From CAWAMR01 sp963783095 (GTDB taxonomy: Bacteria; Planctomycetota; Planctomycetia; Gemmatales; Gemmataceae), in NCBI GenBank assembly GCA_963783095.1, contig CAWAMR010000003.1, forward strand, positions 248,001 to 312,000: 64,000 nt of DNA. Direction: 5' to 3'. Numbering within the stretch: the stretch's first letter is position 1; each line of letters opens with the position of its first letter. The translations under genes and the position numbers were made by a program. The notes under the pieces are model-generated. The model ran no database searches and was not told where the DNA came from. It worked only from the letters and a program-made list of their open reading frames with translations. Positions 55,388 to 64,000 of this stretch are shown piece after piece.

Positions 55388-55403
55388 ACTTGGAACTTGG
55401 AAC
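55335..55403. repeat. Heptamer-array palindrome (AGTTCCA type)
   Basis: AGTTCCA heptamers in the left arm (55335-55360) face TGGAACT heptamers in the right arm (55386-55403). The left arm is inside the MFS reading frame and the TGA stop is at the start of the right arm. Confidence 0.85.
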
Positions 55404-55427
55404 AAGAGGTTTTCCAGGGATGAAACT

Positions 55428-56359
55428 ATGAACATTCGTTTTTTTCAGCCCGGCGACGAGTCAACCCAAATCGCGATCTACAACACCGTTGCCGGTTCGT
55501 TGCCGGGATTCAAGCCGGCCACGCCGGAAGACATTACGCGCCGAATTACCGCACGGGACTTCGACCGTTCCACCCGACTCTACGCAGAACTGAAGGGCCA
55601 GGTCGTCGGGTATTGCAGCTGGCACTCCAATGGTCGAGTCGGCTATCCGTGGTGCCTGCCCGGCCATGAAATCGCTGCGCAACCCCTCTTGGATGCCGTG
55701 CTTCAGGCCATGCGCGATCGGAAAATCGCCCATGCTTTCACCGCCTACCGTACCGACTGGACTGCGCAGCACTCGTTTCTGGAAGCCCAGGGCTTCAAAA
55801 AAATTCGTGAGATGGTCAATTTCGAACAATCGATGCTCGATTTGCCGACCACGATCAATCGCCGAGGCGCGAATATCAGTCCCTTGAAAGCCGAGGATGT
55901 GCCTGCCATTGCCGCGATGGGGGAAAACATCATTCGGATTCCGGCCGATCGACTTGCCAGGTATCTGCTGCAAAACCCGTATTTCCCGGCCGAAGCGATT
56001 TTCGTGTTGCGTCGGGCGGATGATTCTCCCAGGCGGTCGGCATCTTTATCGAAGACGAGCGGTATGCCGATCCTCTGAAAGTCGATGTGAATGCCCCGTG
56101 CTTCCGACTCGGAGCGTTTGGGACTGAGGAACAGAACACCAAACGGATTAACGGGATGTTCAGTTTCCTGGTTGCAGCGGATCGGGATGTGACGCTGACC
56201 GGATTGGATTTGCTCTGGCACGTGGCCAGCATTGCCGATCCGGAAGGCGTGTCGGTGCTGGCAGCGCAAGTGCCGAGCGATGCGCTGAAGTTGCTGGATT
56301 TCTATAGAAAATACTTCCGCCGACAGGGAAGTTTTCCAATCTATCAACTTGACCTATAA
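55428..56359 (+). CDS. GNAT-like acetyltransferase (one frameshift)
   Basis: ATG 55428 (MNIRFFQPGDESTQIAIYNT) starts an N-acetyltransferase-type protein of about 310 residues. The two halves are joined across a shift near 56030: the first ends FVLRRADDSPQ and the second reads AVGIFIEDERYADPLKVDVN in the other frame, followed by LGAFGTEEQNTKRINGMFSF. Typical GNAT segments (AYRTDWTAQHSFLEAQGFKK) precede it. The duplicated layout suggests two GNAT domains. The ORF upstream to 55308 is produced by the heptamer element and is not real. Confidence 0.72.
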
Positions 56360-56442
56360 TCCCCAGGGCGACTAGGCGAATCGAGAGTTTCAGAGATTCC
56401 ACTCCTTAAGAATCCGCATCCTTGTCGGTGCGTGAGGCCCCT

Positions 56443-57489
56443 ATGAAGCTCAAAATATTGACCGCGTCAGCACATATCACGCTTTGTCTCTTGACTGCGC
56501 AAATCACAGCCCAAGAGCCTTCGAAAAAATCGAAGAGTTTGACCGATCCGTACGTTGCATGGGCCGAAGGGCAAGAAGTTGAGATTCGTTTCCGGGTGGA
56601 CAAAATCAGGGCAGTTGGCTTGACTTTGAAAGATCTTGAAGACGTCGAACGCATGCGTTTTTTAGGGGACAATTGGACAAGGACCATCAAGAATGTAAAG
56701 GTCGATTTGAAAGAGATTGCGGAAATCAAGTTTCGTCCACTTCAGGCACCCGTTTTTACCGTCAAGCTCCTCGATGGCCGCGAAGCGATTATCACTCCAT
56801 TTCCCAAAAAGATCAGCGCTTACATGGTCACGGGAGGGTACTTTCAGCAAGAAGTTATCGATTGTCTTGACTCGCCGCTTGTTGAGGATCCGGCCAAAAC
56901 CGTAGTGATGAGGGGCCTCAGAGTCTTTGGCGATCTGCCCCATAGCACTGGCCCCGACAGAATACATCGAAGTTTGGGGGAGCCCCTTGAGAAATTCGGA
57001 CGTGTCGAATTTCGGGGCAAACCGGGTTCCCAGGCGGCAGAATTGTCGCGTATGCGCGTTGCCGATTACACGGTTTTGGAGGCCATGGGATGGTCAAAAG
57101 GCACGTCGCGTGAGTTAATTGAGAAGCGGTATGGCCCCGGGAAAGCGAGCGATCCAAGAAAGCCCAATGGCCCGCGGGAATACTCGCTCAAGAGTGGGCG
57201 GATTGAGGTTCACTGGAACGAAACCGGCAAGAATGTTGACTACATCTACGCACTGCATGGGAAAGACCTTCCCACGGCGAAGGCGGATGAGCCGGAAAAA
57301 CTCGCCAAGCAAGCTCGCACCTTGGCCGACGCGAACCGTGCGATTCTTCTCGAGTTTCTCAGTAAAACACGCGATACGCAGACGGCCGAGGAAAGCAGAT
57401 GGATTCGCCAATTGCTGAGTCAGAGCCAAGCTCAGTTGCGATGGTCGGATGCCGACCGGCACCTGATGCTCGGCGATGGCAACAAATAA
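56443..57489 (+). CDS. Secreted protein of unknown function
   Basis: ATG 56443 (MKLKILTASAHITLCLLTAQ) starts a signal peptide; the longer frame at 56422 lacks one. The 348-residue product has a mixed alpha/beta mature part (KTVVMRGLRVFGDLPHSTGP; EYSLKSGRIEVHWNETGKNV) and a helical, charged C-terminus. A GDLPHSTGP-like segment and the regular charged pattern suggest a compact periplasmic domain, but no family is recognised. It is followed by a palindrome. Confidence 0.65.
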   Translation: MKLKILTASAHITLCLLTAQITAQEPSKKSKSLTDPYVAWAEGQEVEIRFRVDKIRAVGLTLKDLEDVERMRFLGDNWTRTIKNVKVDLKEIAEIKFRPLQAPVFTVKLLDGREAIITPFPKKISAYMVTGGYFQQEVIDCLDSPLVEDPAKTVVMRGLRVFGDLPHSTGPDRIHRSLGEPLEKFGRVEFRGKPGSQAAELSRMRVADYTVLEAMGWSKGTSRELIEKRYGPGKASDPRKPNGPREYSLKSGRIEVHWNETGKNVDYIYALHGKDLPTAKADEPEKLAKQARTLADANRAILLEFLSKTRDTQTAEESRWIRQLLSQSQAQLRWSDADRHLMLGDGNK

Positions 57490-57546
57490 CGACCAGTGCT
57501 CTGTCAAGGCTAAGAATTGGGGTTGGCAAGCGCGCAAATGTGCGGG

Positions 57547-57641
57547 GTAGCCGCGTTCGCGCAGAACGCGGGGGGTTGAAGGGTCAACAATCAGGTGATT
57601 GCCGGCGGGATGTTGCCCGCGTTCTGCGCGAACGCGGCTAC
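57547..57641. repeat. Palindromic element, GTAGCCGCGTTC type (copy A)
   Basis: Arms 57547-57572 and 57616-57641 are perfect 26-bp reverse complements (GTAGCCGCGTTCGCGCAGAA core), enclosing a 43-base loop. Each arm contains GCGTTC/GAACGC as an inner hairpin. It is homologous to the element at 61948-62043 over its whole length, loop included. Confidence 0.88.
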
Positions 57642-57876
57642 GGCGGCGAATTGGTAGAAGCCTGCCCTCTTTCGCATCTTGATTCTGGTAGAGGCGTTTG
57701 AGCGTAACTCGGGCATCGTCGATACGAAACTGCCAGGGGACGGCCCGTTGGTTCGCATTCGTTCGTTCCGGCCAAGCCATGATTTCGTTCTCCAGTATAT
57801 TAACCCGGCAACTAATTCTGTCACACTCATGGCGTTGACCATCAATCCTCTCCCCTACATTTTCGGAGTCCGTGCT

Positions 57877-58856
57877 ATGCCACTCGATCGTCGGGAACTA
57901 CTCGCTTCTTCTGCCGCGTTTGGGGCAACTTTCCTCGCTTCGAATGCAGCTGAGCCGGCCAAAGACATTCAGCGCAAGCGCTATCCGTTCAAAAAATCGA
58001 TCAACCTGTGGGCGTTTCCCTACCCCGAGAGGATGAACCTCGAACAATGCCTCAAGCTGGCCAAGGATGCCGGGTTCGACGGCATCGAGCTGAACTACGA
58101 TCTGGACAACGATCTGTCGCCGAAGTCCGGCCCGAAGGAATATGCGGCCATTCGCAAGATGGCCGAGAAGATCGGCATCGCCATCAGCGGGCTGTGTTCG
58201 TTCCTGTTCTGGCCCTATCCGCTCACCAGCAACGACCCCGCCAAACGAGGCCAGCGGACTTGGAACTGGCGCACGAAGATGACCCAGGCCGCCCACGACC
58301 TGGGCACGGAGAACCTGCTGGTCGTTCCCGGCGCGGTCCACATTCCCTGGCGCACCGACTCACGAACCGGTGCCCAACGACGTCTGCGACAAGCGGGCCC
58401 GCGAAGCGATCGGCAAGCTGGTGCCGCTGGCGGAGAAGCTGAAGGTCTAGCCTGAACATCGAGAACATCTTCTTCAACGGCTACCTGATGACGCCCGGCG
58501 AGATGATCGCCTTCGTGGACAGCTTCAAGAGCGAGCGCGTCCAGGTCCATTTCGACACGGGCAACATCATGATGTTCCAGTTCCCGGAACACTGGATTCC
58601 GCATCCTGGGGAGCCGAATCAAGAACATCCACTTCAAGGAGTTCACCAAGAAGGGGACCGACTATTCGCTGGAGATCGTTCCGCCCGCTGCTGGACGGCA
58701 CGACCAACTGGCCGGCGGTGATGGAAGCGTTCGACCAGACCGGCTACAAGGGCTATCTGACGTTCGAGTATTTCCATCCCGTATCCGCACTATCCCGAAG
58801 CGCTGATCTATCAGACGGCGGATTCGCTGGATCGGATGCTTGGAATCAAGGGATAA
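57877..58856 (+). CDS. Sugar isomerase/epimerase-like TIM-barrel protein (several frameshifts)
   Basis: ATG 57877 begins MPLDRRELLASSAAFGATFL, a Tat-type signal with RR. Joined frames give a xylose-isomerase-like TIM barrel: YPERMNLEQCLKLAKDAGFD, GIELNYDLDNDLSPKSGP, EKIGIAISGLCSFLFWPY, then NIENIFFNGYLMTPGEMIAF, VQVHFDTGNIMMFQFPEHWI and IKNIHFKEFTKKG. It ends at TAA 58854-58856 (SLDRMLGIKG). About five shifts are needed. Such proteins convert or bind sugars or inositols in planctomycetes; the substrate is unknown. Confidence 0.75.
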
Positions 58857-58860
58857 ACCA

Positions 58861-58914
58861 ACAGAGCCTGAAGCGTGAGCGAAGAGAAGTGTTCGCTCAC
58901 GCTTCAGGCTCTGT
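58861..58914. repeat. Perfect 23-bp inverted repeat between convergent genes
   Basis: ACAGAGCCTGAAGCGTGAGC and the following bases pair exactly with 58892-58914 around an eight-base loop. It lies four bases after the epimerase-like stop and 36 bases from the end of the Cys-rich gene, so it may act as a bidirectional terminator. Confidence 0.83.
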
Positions 58915-58950
58915 CAGATTGTTCAGGCTTCGTCAGATTCTGTGAATCGG

Positions 58951-59409
58951 TTAGCAGGTGCCGCAGCAGACCGGCATGTTGTTCATCATCATGCAGCAGG
59001 TGCAGCCGGCCTTCATCATGGCGGCCATGCAGTCGCAGCAGGCCTGGATCATCTCGCAGCACTTTGCGTCGCCGCTGGTGCAGGTGATGCAGCACGCCGT
59101 CTTCGGTCATCTCGCACTTGCACATGCCCATCGTCAGGTTGCAGCAGCAGACCATCATGCCGTTCATCATCATGCAGCAGCTGCACATGCCGCCGGCCAT
59201 CATCGTGCAGAGGTTCTGCATCATGGCAGGCCGACCTGGTCGTCGCAGACGCAGGTGATCTTCATGCCGCCTGTGCACTTCTCGAACTTCATGGTGCAGC
59301 GCGGCACCATCATCATGTTCGGTGCCATCGGACTGGCGGTGGTCGACATCCCAGGAGCAGCTCCCGGCATTCCCATTGTGGGCCGTTCCATCATCATTGT
59401 GCTAGTCAT
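58951..59409 (-). CDS. Cys/Met-rich protein, possible metal binder (one frameshift)
   Basis: ATG 59409 follows AAGGAG at a good distance. The joined frame of about 150 residues is exceptionally rich in Met and Cys: TSTMMMERPTMGMPGAAPGM, then LCTMMAGGMCSCCMMMNGMM and CCCNLTMGMCKCEMTEDG. After one shift near 59100 it continues CITCTSGDAKCCEMIQACCD, ends NMPVCCGTC and stops at 58951. It contains some 25 cysteines, many in CC or CxC pairs, and 25 methionines. Such composition is typical of Cu(I)/metal-binding proteins, but no known metallothionein family is recognised. Confidence 0.65.
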
Positions 59410-59622
59410 ATCAATCACTCCTTGAAGATTTGCCGATCGTGAAATCGACACATGAAAAGCGTTTCACCGGATTTCCAGAGCATTCTGGATGAAAATCCCG
59501 TCAAAACGGTTGGTTCCGCTTGCGTTTTTTCCGGTGTGCTGCAAAATACAGTAATCAAACTCTACTAACGCTACGATGATAGTAGTGTTAAATACGATTT
59601 CACTTACACCTGAGGTTTAGTC

Positions 59623-59856
59623 ATGTCGGTTAACCGGATTGGCGGCTGGGTTGGAACGGAAACCACCTCGATCGGGGCAGGAAATGCCACGACATGTTTG
59701 GTTGCGTTCATGCCCTGTCCCTGTCCGGTTTTGAATGCCCTCAGCCAGACTCAACAACTACAGTTGCAACAGATTTATCGGATCGCCCGGGAAGAGGCCG
59801 AGCAGAATCTGGCACCATCGCAATTCTTGCGAATGATCCAGTTCTCCGCAAATTGA
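59623..59856 (+). CDS. Small hypothetical protein
   Basis: This 77-residue ORF has a GAGG-type ribosome-binding site before the ATG. The first half has Gly and Cys (GGWVGTETTSIGAGNATTCL, then MPCPCPVLNALS) and the second is a helix (LQLQQIYRIAREEAEQNLAP). It stands alone; function is unknown. Confidence 0.45.
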   Translation: MSVNRIGGWVGTETTSIGAGNATTCLVAFMPCPCPVLNALSQTQQLQLQQIYRIAREEAEQNLAPSQFLRMIQFSAN

Positions 59857-60027
59857 GAAAGATGGAGAATTGATTGGGGGATCGCCTCCATTCGCACCTT
59901 TTATTTCCCAATTGAGGAAATAGGGTAACATCCCAGAGGGCTTCCGTCTACACATTTTTGGCGAAAAGCCCACTTTTTCTCAAGTTGAAGGCGTTCGTCA
60001 GAAATCGACGAAAAATGAAGCAAATCG

Positions 60028-61818
60028 TCATTCTTCTCCTACTATCTCCGACTCATGATTTGAATTGGACTCAATCCGGCCTTCCTGATCTTGGAGCATT
60101 TTCCACAATTCGGGCGCAGCGAAATCTTTGGCATGTGGGGCAAGTTGCTGAAATCCGCTGATTTCCTTGTCCAATATCCAGCGGAGCTGTCCGACAATCA
60201 GCACATTGTGCCGGCTCAGATAATCTACCACAACTCCCAGCCCCGTTGTATTCTCGGTGTGAACGATGTTGTTTCGGCGGGCCATTCTCAACATCGGGAC
60301 GACATCGATTGGCTTCTGAAACTCCCACCCGGTCGCTTTGATCAGGGTATCCACGCGTGCGAACGGAGTTTGACTCTCGTGATTGCAATGGATTGCGATT
60401 CCACCCTTCTTTTCACTGACGGAGGAAATTCTCCCGCGTTCGACACCGATCTGACCGCAGTCAATCAAATCGTCGATGATTCCCAACACTTTGACTGGAA
60501 CACGATGGCGAAGTTTGTTCCATAATCCTTCATACTGTTCGTAGAAGAGTTCCTTTTGACCCGCAGGGAAGTTTTGCCAGATCGCTTGCATGTTGGGTCG
60601 GAAGTCAACATCCATTGCCACCTGCCAGCCAAACTCGCGCTGCCTGGGAGTACTGAATTTCTCCTCGAAGTATCTTTGTTCGCCGGCATTCAATTCTTCA
60701 AAGACCCCGTTGGTCCACGACATCAGATTTCGAATCGCGGCGATCTGGGGTTTTTGTCCAACTGCCGAAGAATTCGAAACATCTTTGTGCAATCGCCCCT
60801 GACGATAGATTGCTCCCATCGCATAAGCTCCGCACAAAAGCAGCGAATCGGCGAAATCCCTGGCCGTCGCGCGGTCGATTAGCCGTTTCGGCAGGGCGGG
60901 ATCCGTGAACAGCGAATGATTTTTGTAACTCCCATCGCTATTGGTGTTCCGCTCTTCGTGGGGGAATGGAAATTCTCCACTCGGAGAGAAGAAGACCAGC
61001 CTGCGGGAGGGCTTATTGAAGTAGCCTCGAAAATAGAGAACCACCACGACGTCCAGGCGCTGTGAGTTTGCTTCCGGCAACGCCAATGGTGTAATCATCC
61101 GGCAATTTGTCCAGATTGGTATTGGGATGCAAAACATGACCGACCCTGGGCCGATGCGGATTCAAACAAAAATAGGGCGAGTCTTTGAGCGATTTCTCTC
61201 CGGGAAGTTGCTTCTGGGGCGATCCAAACGTGATCGCGGCGACATCGACGCGGCATTCGCGAATCCCCTCTTTACGATCGGGATCGTAGTTCATTCCCGG
61301 CGAACCAATTTCGAGAATCGCCTTGCTCTTTTTGAGTTTGCGTTCCTCGGGCCTTACATCATCTCGAAGGTTGTACACCTCGGCGTGGACAAACTCGTAG
61401 TCGATTCCCTTTCTTTGGATTTCATTTTGGAGTTGTGCGCGTAGCGATGCCGTCAAGGGATGAAGCAGCCGGCACAGCACGTAGAGTTCGGTGATTTCGG
61501 TGGTTGTGTTCAATTCGGAGACGAAGCGCTGAATTTGCGGATCGATTCCGGAGCTTTTTACCTGCTCGAGCAGTCCTTTGGGATCGCGCGGTCGAGACCC
61601 ATCTTGCCGAGTGCGACATTGAAGATCACTTCCGGGTGCATCGTATCGGCAACATCGCCCCAGCCGAATTTGTCTTCAGGCTCCCTGGAAACGATGAGCA
61701 ATTTCGGGGCGATGTGTGGTCTCGTCCGTTTCGGAGCTTGCCGCACCCATTCCAGTGCGGTCATCAAAGCCATCGGACCGGATCCGATCAGCGCGATCGT
61801 TTGGGCCTTGTCTTCCAT
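60028..61818 (-). CDS. FAD/NAD(P)-binding protein (two frameshifts)
   Basis: ATG 61818 begins MEDKAQTIALIGSGPMALMT, a Rossmann dinucleotide-binding beta-alpha-beta with GSGPMA. Frames join at about 61560 and 61060 (LGSK-LTALDVVVVLYFRGYF). The remaining sequence includes RVDTLIKATGWEFQKPIDVV and NTTGLGVVVDYLSRHNVLIV, typical of the FAD-NAD(P)-binding family (COG4529-like). Total length is about 596 residues. The gene is divergent from a cysteine-dioxygenase-like gene across a palindromic region. Confidence 0.75.
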
Positions 61819-61947
61819 GAAGCCTCCAGGTCGAAGCTCTGGGCTTTTGCGCTCGGTTCAAAAAGTGAAATTCGCTGAAATGGTATATACCGTCTTTGCA
61901 GGACGATAACCAGATCGATCGCAGCAAAGTGGGTGAGTTAGCCTGAG

Positions 61948-62087
61948 GTAGCCGCGTTCGCGCAGAACGCGGGAGGTTGACAGGTCAAAGATTCAGGCGA
62001 TTGCCCACGGGAGGCTGCCCGCGTTCTGCGCGAACGCGGCTACGGAAGCGAAATGTCCGGAGTAGCCGCGTTCGCGCAGAACGCGGG
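61948..62087. repeat. Palindromic element, GTAGCCGCGTTC type (copy B) plus a third arm
   Basis: Arms 61948-61973 and 62018-62043 are the same 26-bp pair as in copy A at 57547. A third arm at 62062-62087 is a direct repeat of the first, giving three related arms in 140 bases. Confidence 0.87.
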
Positions 62088-62210
62088 GGCTATGTGGGAT
62101 CCTGTTCCCACTCCCCTATCAGCCTTGACCGAATGGAAGGCTTTGGTTAAAGCCAAAAAACGGATCGCTTCAACGACACCATCCTCTCCACAACCTATCG
62201 TGGGATTCCG

Positions 62211-62726
62211 ATGAGGAACACCGATTTCGACCTCGCTGAACTGACTGAATTTGCCCAGAATTATTGGGTCGAACTTGCCGAGCTGCCCATCCGCTTCGAT
62301 TCGGAGCCTTATAGTCGATTTCCGATTTTCCGAGACGATCACCTGGAGATCGTCGTAATTTGTTTTGCCGATGGCCAAACCAGTTCCGTCCACGACCACC
62401 AGGGCAGCAATTGCGTCATCCGTGTGATGCGCGGCAAAATCCTGGAAAGCTTGTTCTTGCGAGACGGCCATCAGTTGAGTATCGACCGAACGCATTATCT
62501 TTTGCCGGGCGATGTCTCCGGCTTGGATGGCGTCCAAGTTCATCAATTGTCCAACCTCGACAAAAATGGCAGCGTCTTGCTCAATTTCTATTCCCCTCCC
62601 TTCAAGATCGTCGACAAGGAGCCTCAACCACTCCAACCCGGTCCGAAGAGTGGAATCCAGTTTTCCGAAACCGATCCTTGTTTGCAATGGAACGTCGAAA
62701 GCTGGAAACTGATCTGTCTTGGATAA
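62211..62726 (+). CDS. Cysteine dioxygenase-like cupin protein
   Basis: This 171-residue protein has a cupin fold like cysteine dioxygenase, which oxidises cysteine to cysteine sulfinate. The first metal-site motif is SSVHDHQGSNCVIRVMRG (H-x-H), and a later His lies in GVQVHQLSNLDKNGSVLLNF. The Cys-Tyr cofactor pair cannot be fixed with certainty, so the substrate may differ. It is divergent from the FAD/NAD(P)-binding gene; together they could treat a sulfur compound, which is speculation. Confidence 0.77.
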   Translation: MRNTDFDLAELTEFAQNYWVELAELPIRFDSEPYSRFPIFRDDHLEIVVICFADGQTSSVHDHQGSNCVIRVMRGKILESLFLRDGHQLSIDRTHYLLPGDVSGLDGVQVHQLSNLDKNGSVLLNFYSPPFKIVDKEPQPLQPGPKSGIQFSETDPCLQWNVESWKLICLG

Positions 62727-62767
62727 GGTCTGGAAGTCCGTAGGAAATCCCCGTACAACACCCAGAC

Positions 62768-63798
62768 CTGAATCTACGAAAGAAACTCACACCATGCGCC
62801 ACATCTCTCCTCACCCTCCTGTCCATGATCGTTTTGGGCTTACCCGTGCTCGCTGCGGAACCCGAATGGCAGCCGATGGTTGCCGACCTTCTGAAATCCG
62901 AGAAGACCGGGTTCGGCGGGCTATGCGGCATCGTCGTCGATCGCGACAGCGGTCAGGTCTGGATCAATCTCAGCGATCGTGGGTTCTTCACTTCCACCGA
63001 TCAGGCCAAGTCATTCAAACGAGCCAGTGGGGCGCAGCCGAGAGGACGCACCGAGTGGCCGGGCTGCCTGATGCGCGATCCCACCGGCGGAAAGACCCCG
63101 ACGCTTGTGACTGCGCTGGTCTATGGCGCACCGGTCTGTACCAGTTTCAATCGCGGGCAAACCTGGAGGTACATGGACAAGGCATCCAGCCATATCGACT
63201 GGTGTGCGGTCGATTGGAGCGATCCCGAAATGAAATTCGTCTTCGCGCTGAAGCACGAATCGGGCGACTTGCTGATCGTTTCGCACGATGGGGGCAAGTC
63301 ATTCACTGAAGTCGGCAAGGGCTATGGACCGGCCTGGATCTTCGATAATAAGACTGCTGTTGTCGCCGAAGCCCAAAGCAAATCAAAACCCAAGCCAGGG
63401 TTGTTGCGAACCACCGATGGCGGCAAGACCTTTCAGCCTGCCGGCGAGTATAGTACGCCGCCTTACCCAAGTGGTTTGACGGTCAACTCTATTGGCTGGT
63501 GAACGGTGCGTTGATCGCCTCAAAGGACAAGGGAGAATCCTGGAAGAAGCTGGGCGAGATCAAGGACGGCATGGTTGGTCCGATTTTCGGGAAGGATGTA
63601 AAACAGATATTTGTGTTGACCAAGGCGGGCATCATCGAAAGCACGGATGGCGGAGCAAGCTGGTCCAAACCGATCGCGCCCCCGAAGGAATTAAAAGGCA
63701 TATCGGCTCTGACGTGGATCGATTACGACCCAAAGAACGAAGTGCTCTATCTGATGAAAATGGGAAGCGATTTGTACAAGATGGAACGAGGAAAATGA
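62768..63798 (+). CDS. Secreted BNR/sortilin-type beta-propeller protein (one frameshift)
   Basis: From CTG 62768 the frame gives a good signal peptide (NLRKKLTPCATSLLTLLSMI, VLGLPVLAAE), while ATG 62825 would cut it in half. Beta-propeller repeats with Asp-box-like segments follow: LSDRGFFTSTDQAKSFKRAS, FVFALKHESGDLLIVSHDGG, RTTDGGKTFQPAGEY. A shift near 63460 leads to LYWLVNGALIASKDKGESWK and IIESTDGGASWSKPIAPPKE. Its end is 24 bases from the start of the second mobile-element copy. The ligand is unknown. Confidence 0.78.
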
Positions 63799-63821
63799 AA
63801 CTGCGTTTGAATTCAAACATT

Positions 63822-64000
63822 TTAACCACAGCGCGGCATAGCCGCAACCAAATGAAAAATGAAACAGGCATGTCGGAATTGAATAGAGTGGATTTGTCAC
63901 GATTCACTTAACTCAACCACCGAACATGCCATGCAAGAGTTTGTACAGCAACACGAAGCGAACATCTATGGGGTTCTTTCCGGATTCGACCGAATTCGCT
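63822..64000 (+). mobile_element. Candidate mobile element (copy 2, cut by the window edge)
   Basis: This segment equals 49864-49686 (reverse complement) with one mismatch in 179 bases. It begins TTAACCACAGCGCGGCATAG and includes the first 70 bases of the orphan gene from ATG 63931. The rest lies right of the window. It starts 23 bases after the stop of the propeller gene. Confidence 0.85.

Noticed and set aside
55308..55427. N-terminal extension of the acetyltransferase
   Set aside because: It is translated from the heptamer element and the preceding gene's end; the real start is ATG 55428.

Overview
The window looks like a chromosomal segment of a planctomycete, most like the Gemmata group. 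The signs are three Uma2-family genes (one broken), a secreted protease whose N-terminus carries the planctomycete LEELENR-type motif, a PA14/multi-haem cytochrome c protein paired with a beta-propeller protein, a GxxExxY gene, a secreted YTTCK-repeat protein and a polA-coaE-rho cluster. This assignment is an inference from gene content and from memory of the families; no database search was possible.

Layout. (1) About 1-8.2 kb is an integrated mobile element: small unknown genes, two translationally coupled micro-ORFs, a VirD4/TraG-type coupling ATPase, small membrane proteins, a ParB-like protein, two small DNA-binding proteins and a tyrosine integrase that points away from a tRNA-Arg(UCU) gene at its right edge. 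(2) 8.4-14.8 kb holds an acyltransferase, a small secreted protein, a candidate structured RNA with its own promoter and terminator, a LOG-family protein, and then a graveyard of gene remnants: an LRR fragment, a broken Uma2 gene, an intact Uma2 gene, a truncated gene, a truncated transposase and a 60/61-bp minisatellite. (3) 14.8-21.9 kb holds two radical-SAM proteins, the repeat protein, an adenine methylase, ribH and a third Uma2 gene. (4) 21.9-27.2 kb is polA-coaE-rho, all on the minus strand. (5) 27.2-47.9 kb holds a lipoprotein, an SF1-type helicase translationally coupled to an unknown partner, a transglutaminase-like protein, the secreted subtilisin, glycosyltransferases, a VIT-type transporter and the cytochrome/beta-propeller pair. 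(6) 48.2-64 kb holds a duplicated orphan mobile gene, an HtrA-like pair with one apparently inactive member, an MFS transporter, acetyltransferase, sugar-isomerase-like, Cys/Met-rich, FAD-dependent and cysteine-dioxygenase-like genes, a beta-propeller protein, and the start of a second copy of the orphan mobile gene.

Two properties cut across the window. First, many genes between 16 and 64 kb carry single-base frameshifts, including three in rho and one in polA. Because these are core genes and several shifts lie in short homopolymers, most are probably sequencing errors rather than decay. Second, the intergenic spaces are full of structured repeats of two architectures. One consists of palindromes whose arms are tandem heptamers of the form AGT plus four variable bases. 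The other consists of nested palindromes in which each arm is itself a hairpin, often framed by GTAGC/GCTAC.

The strongest candidate for something undescribed is the orphan gene at 48,186-49,755. Its start and about 110 bp of upstream DNA recur at 63,822-64,000 with one mismatch in 179 bp, so it behaves as a mobile element, although its protein matches no transposase family that I recognise.
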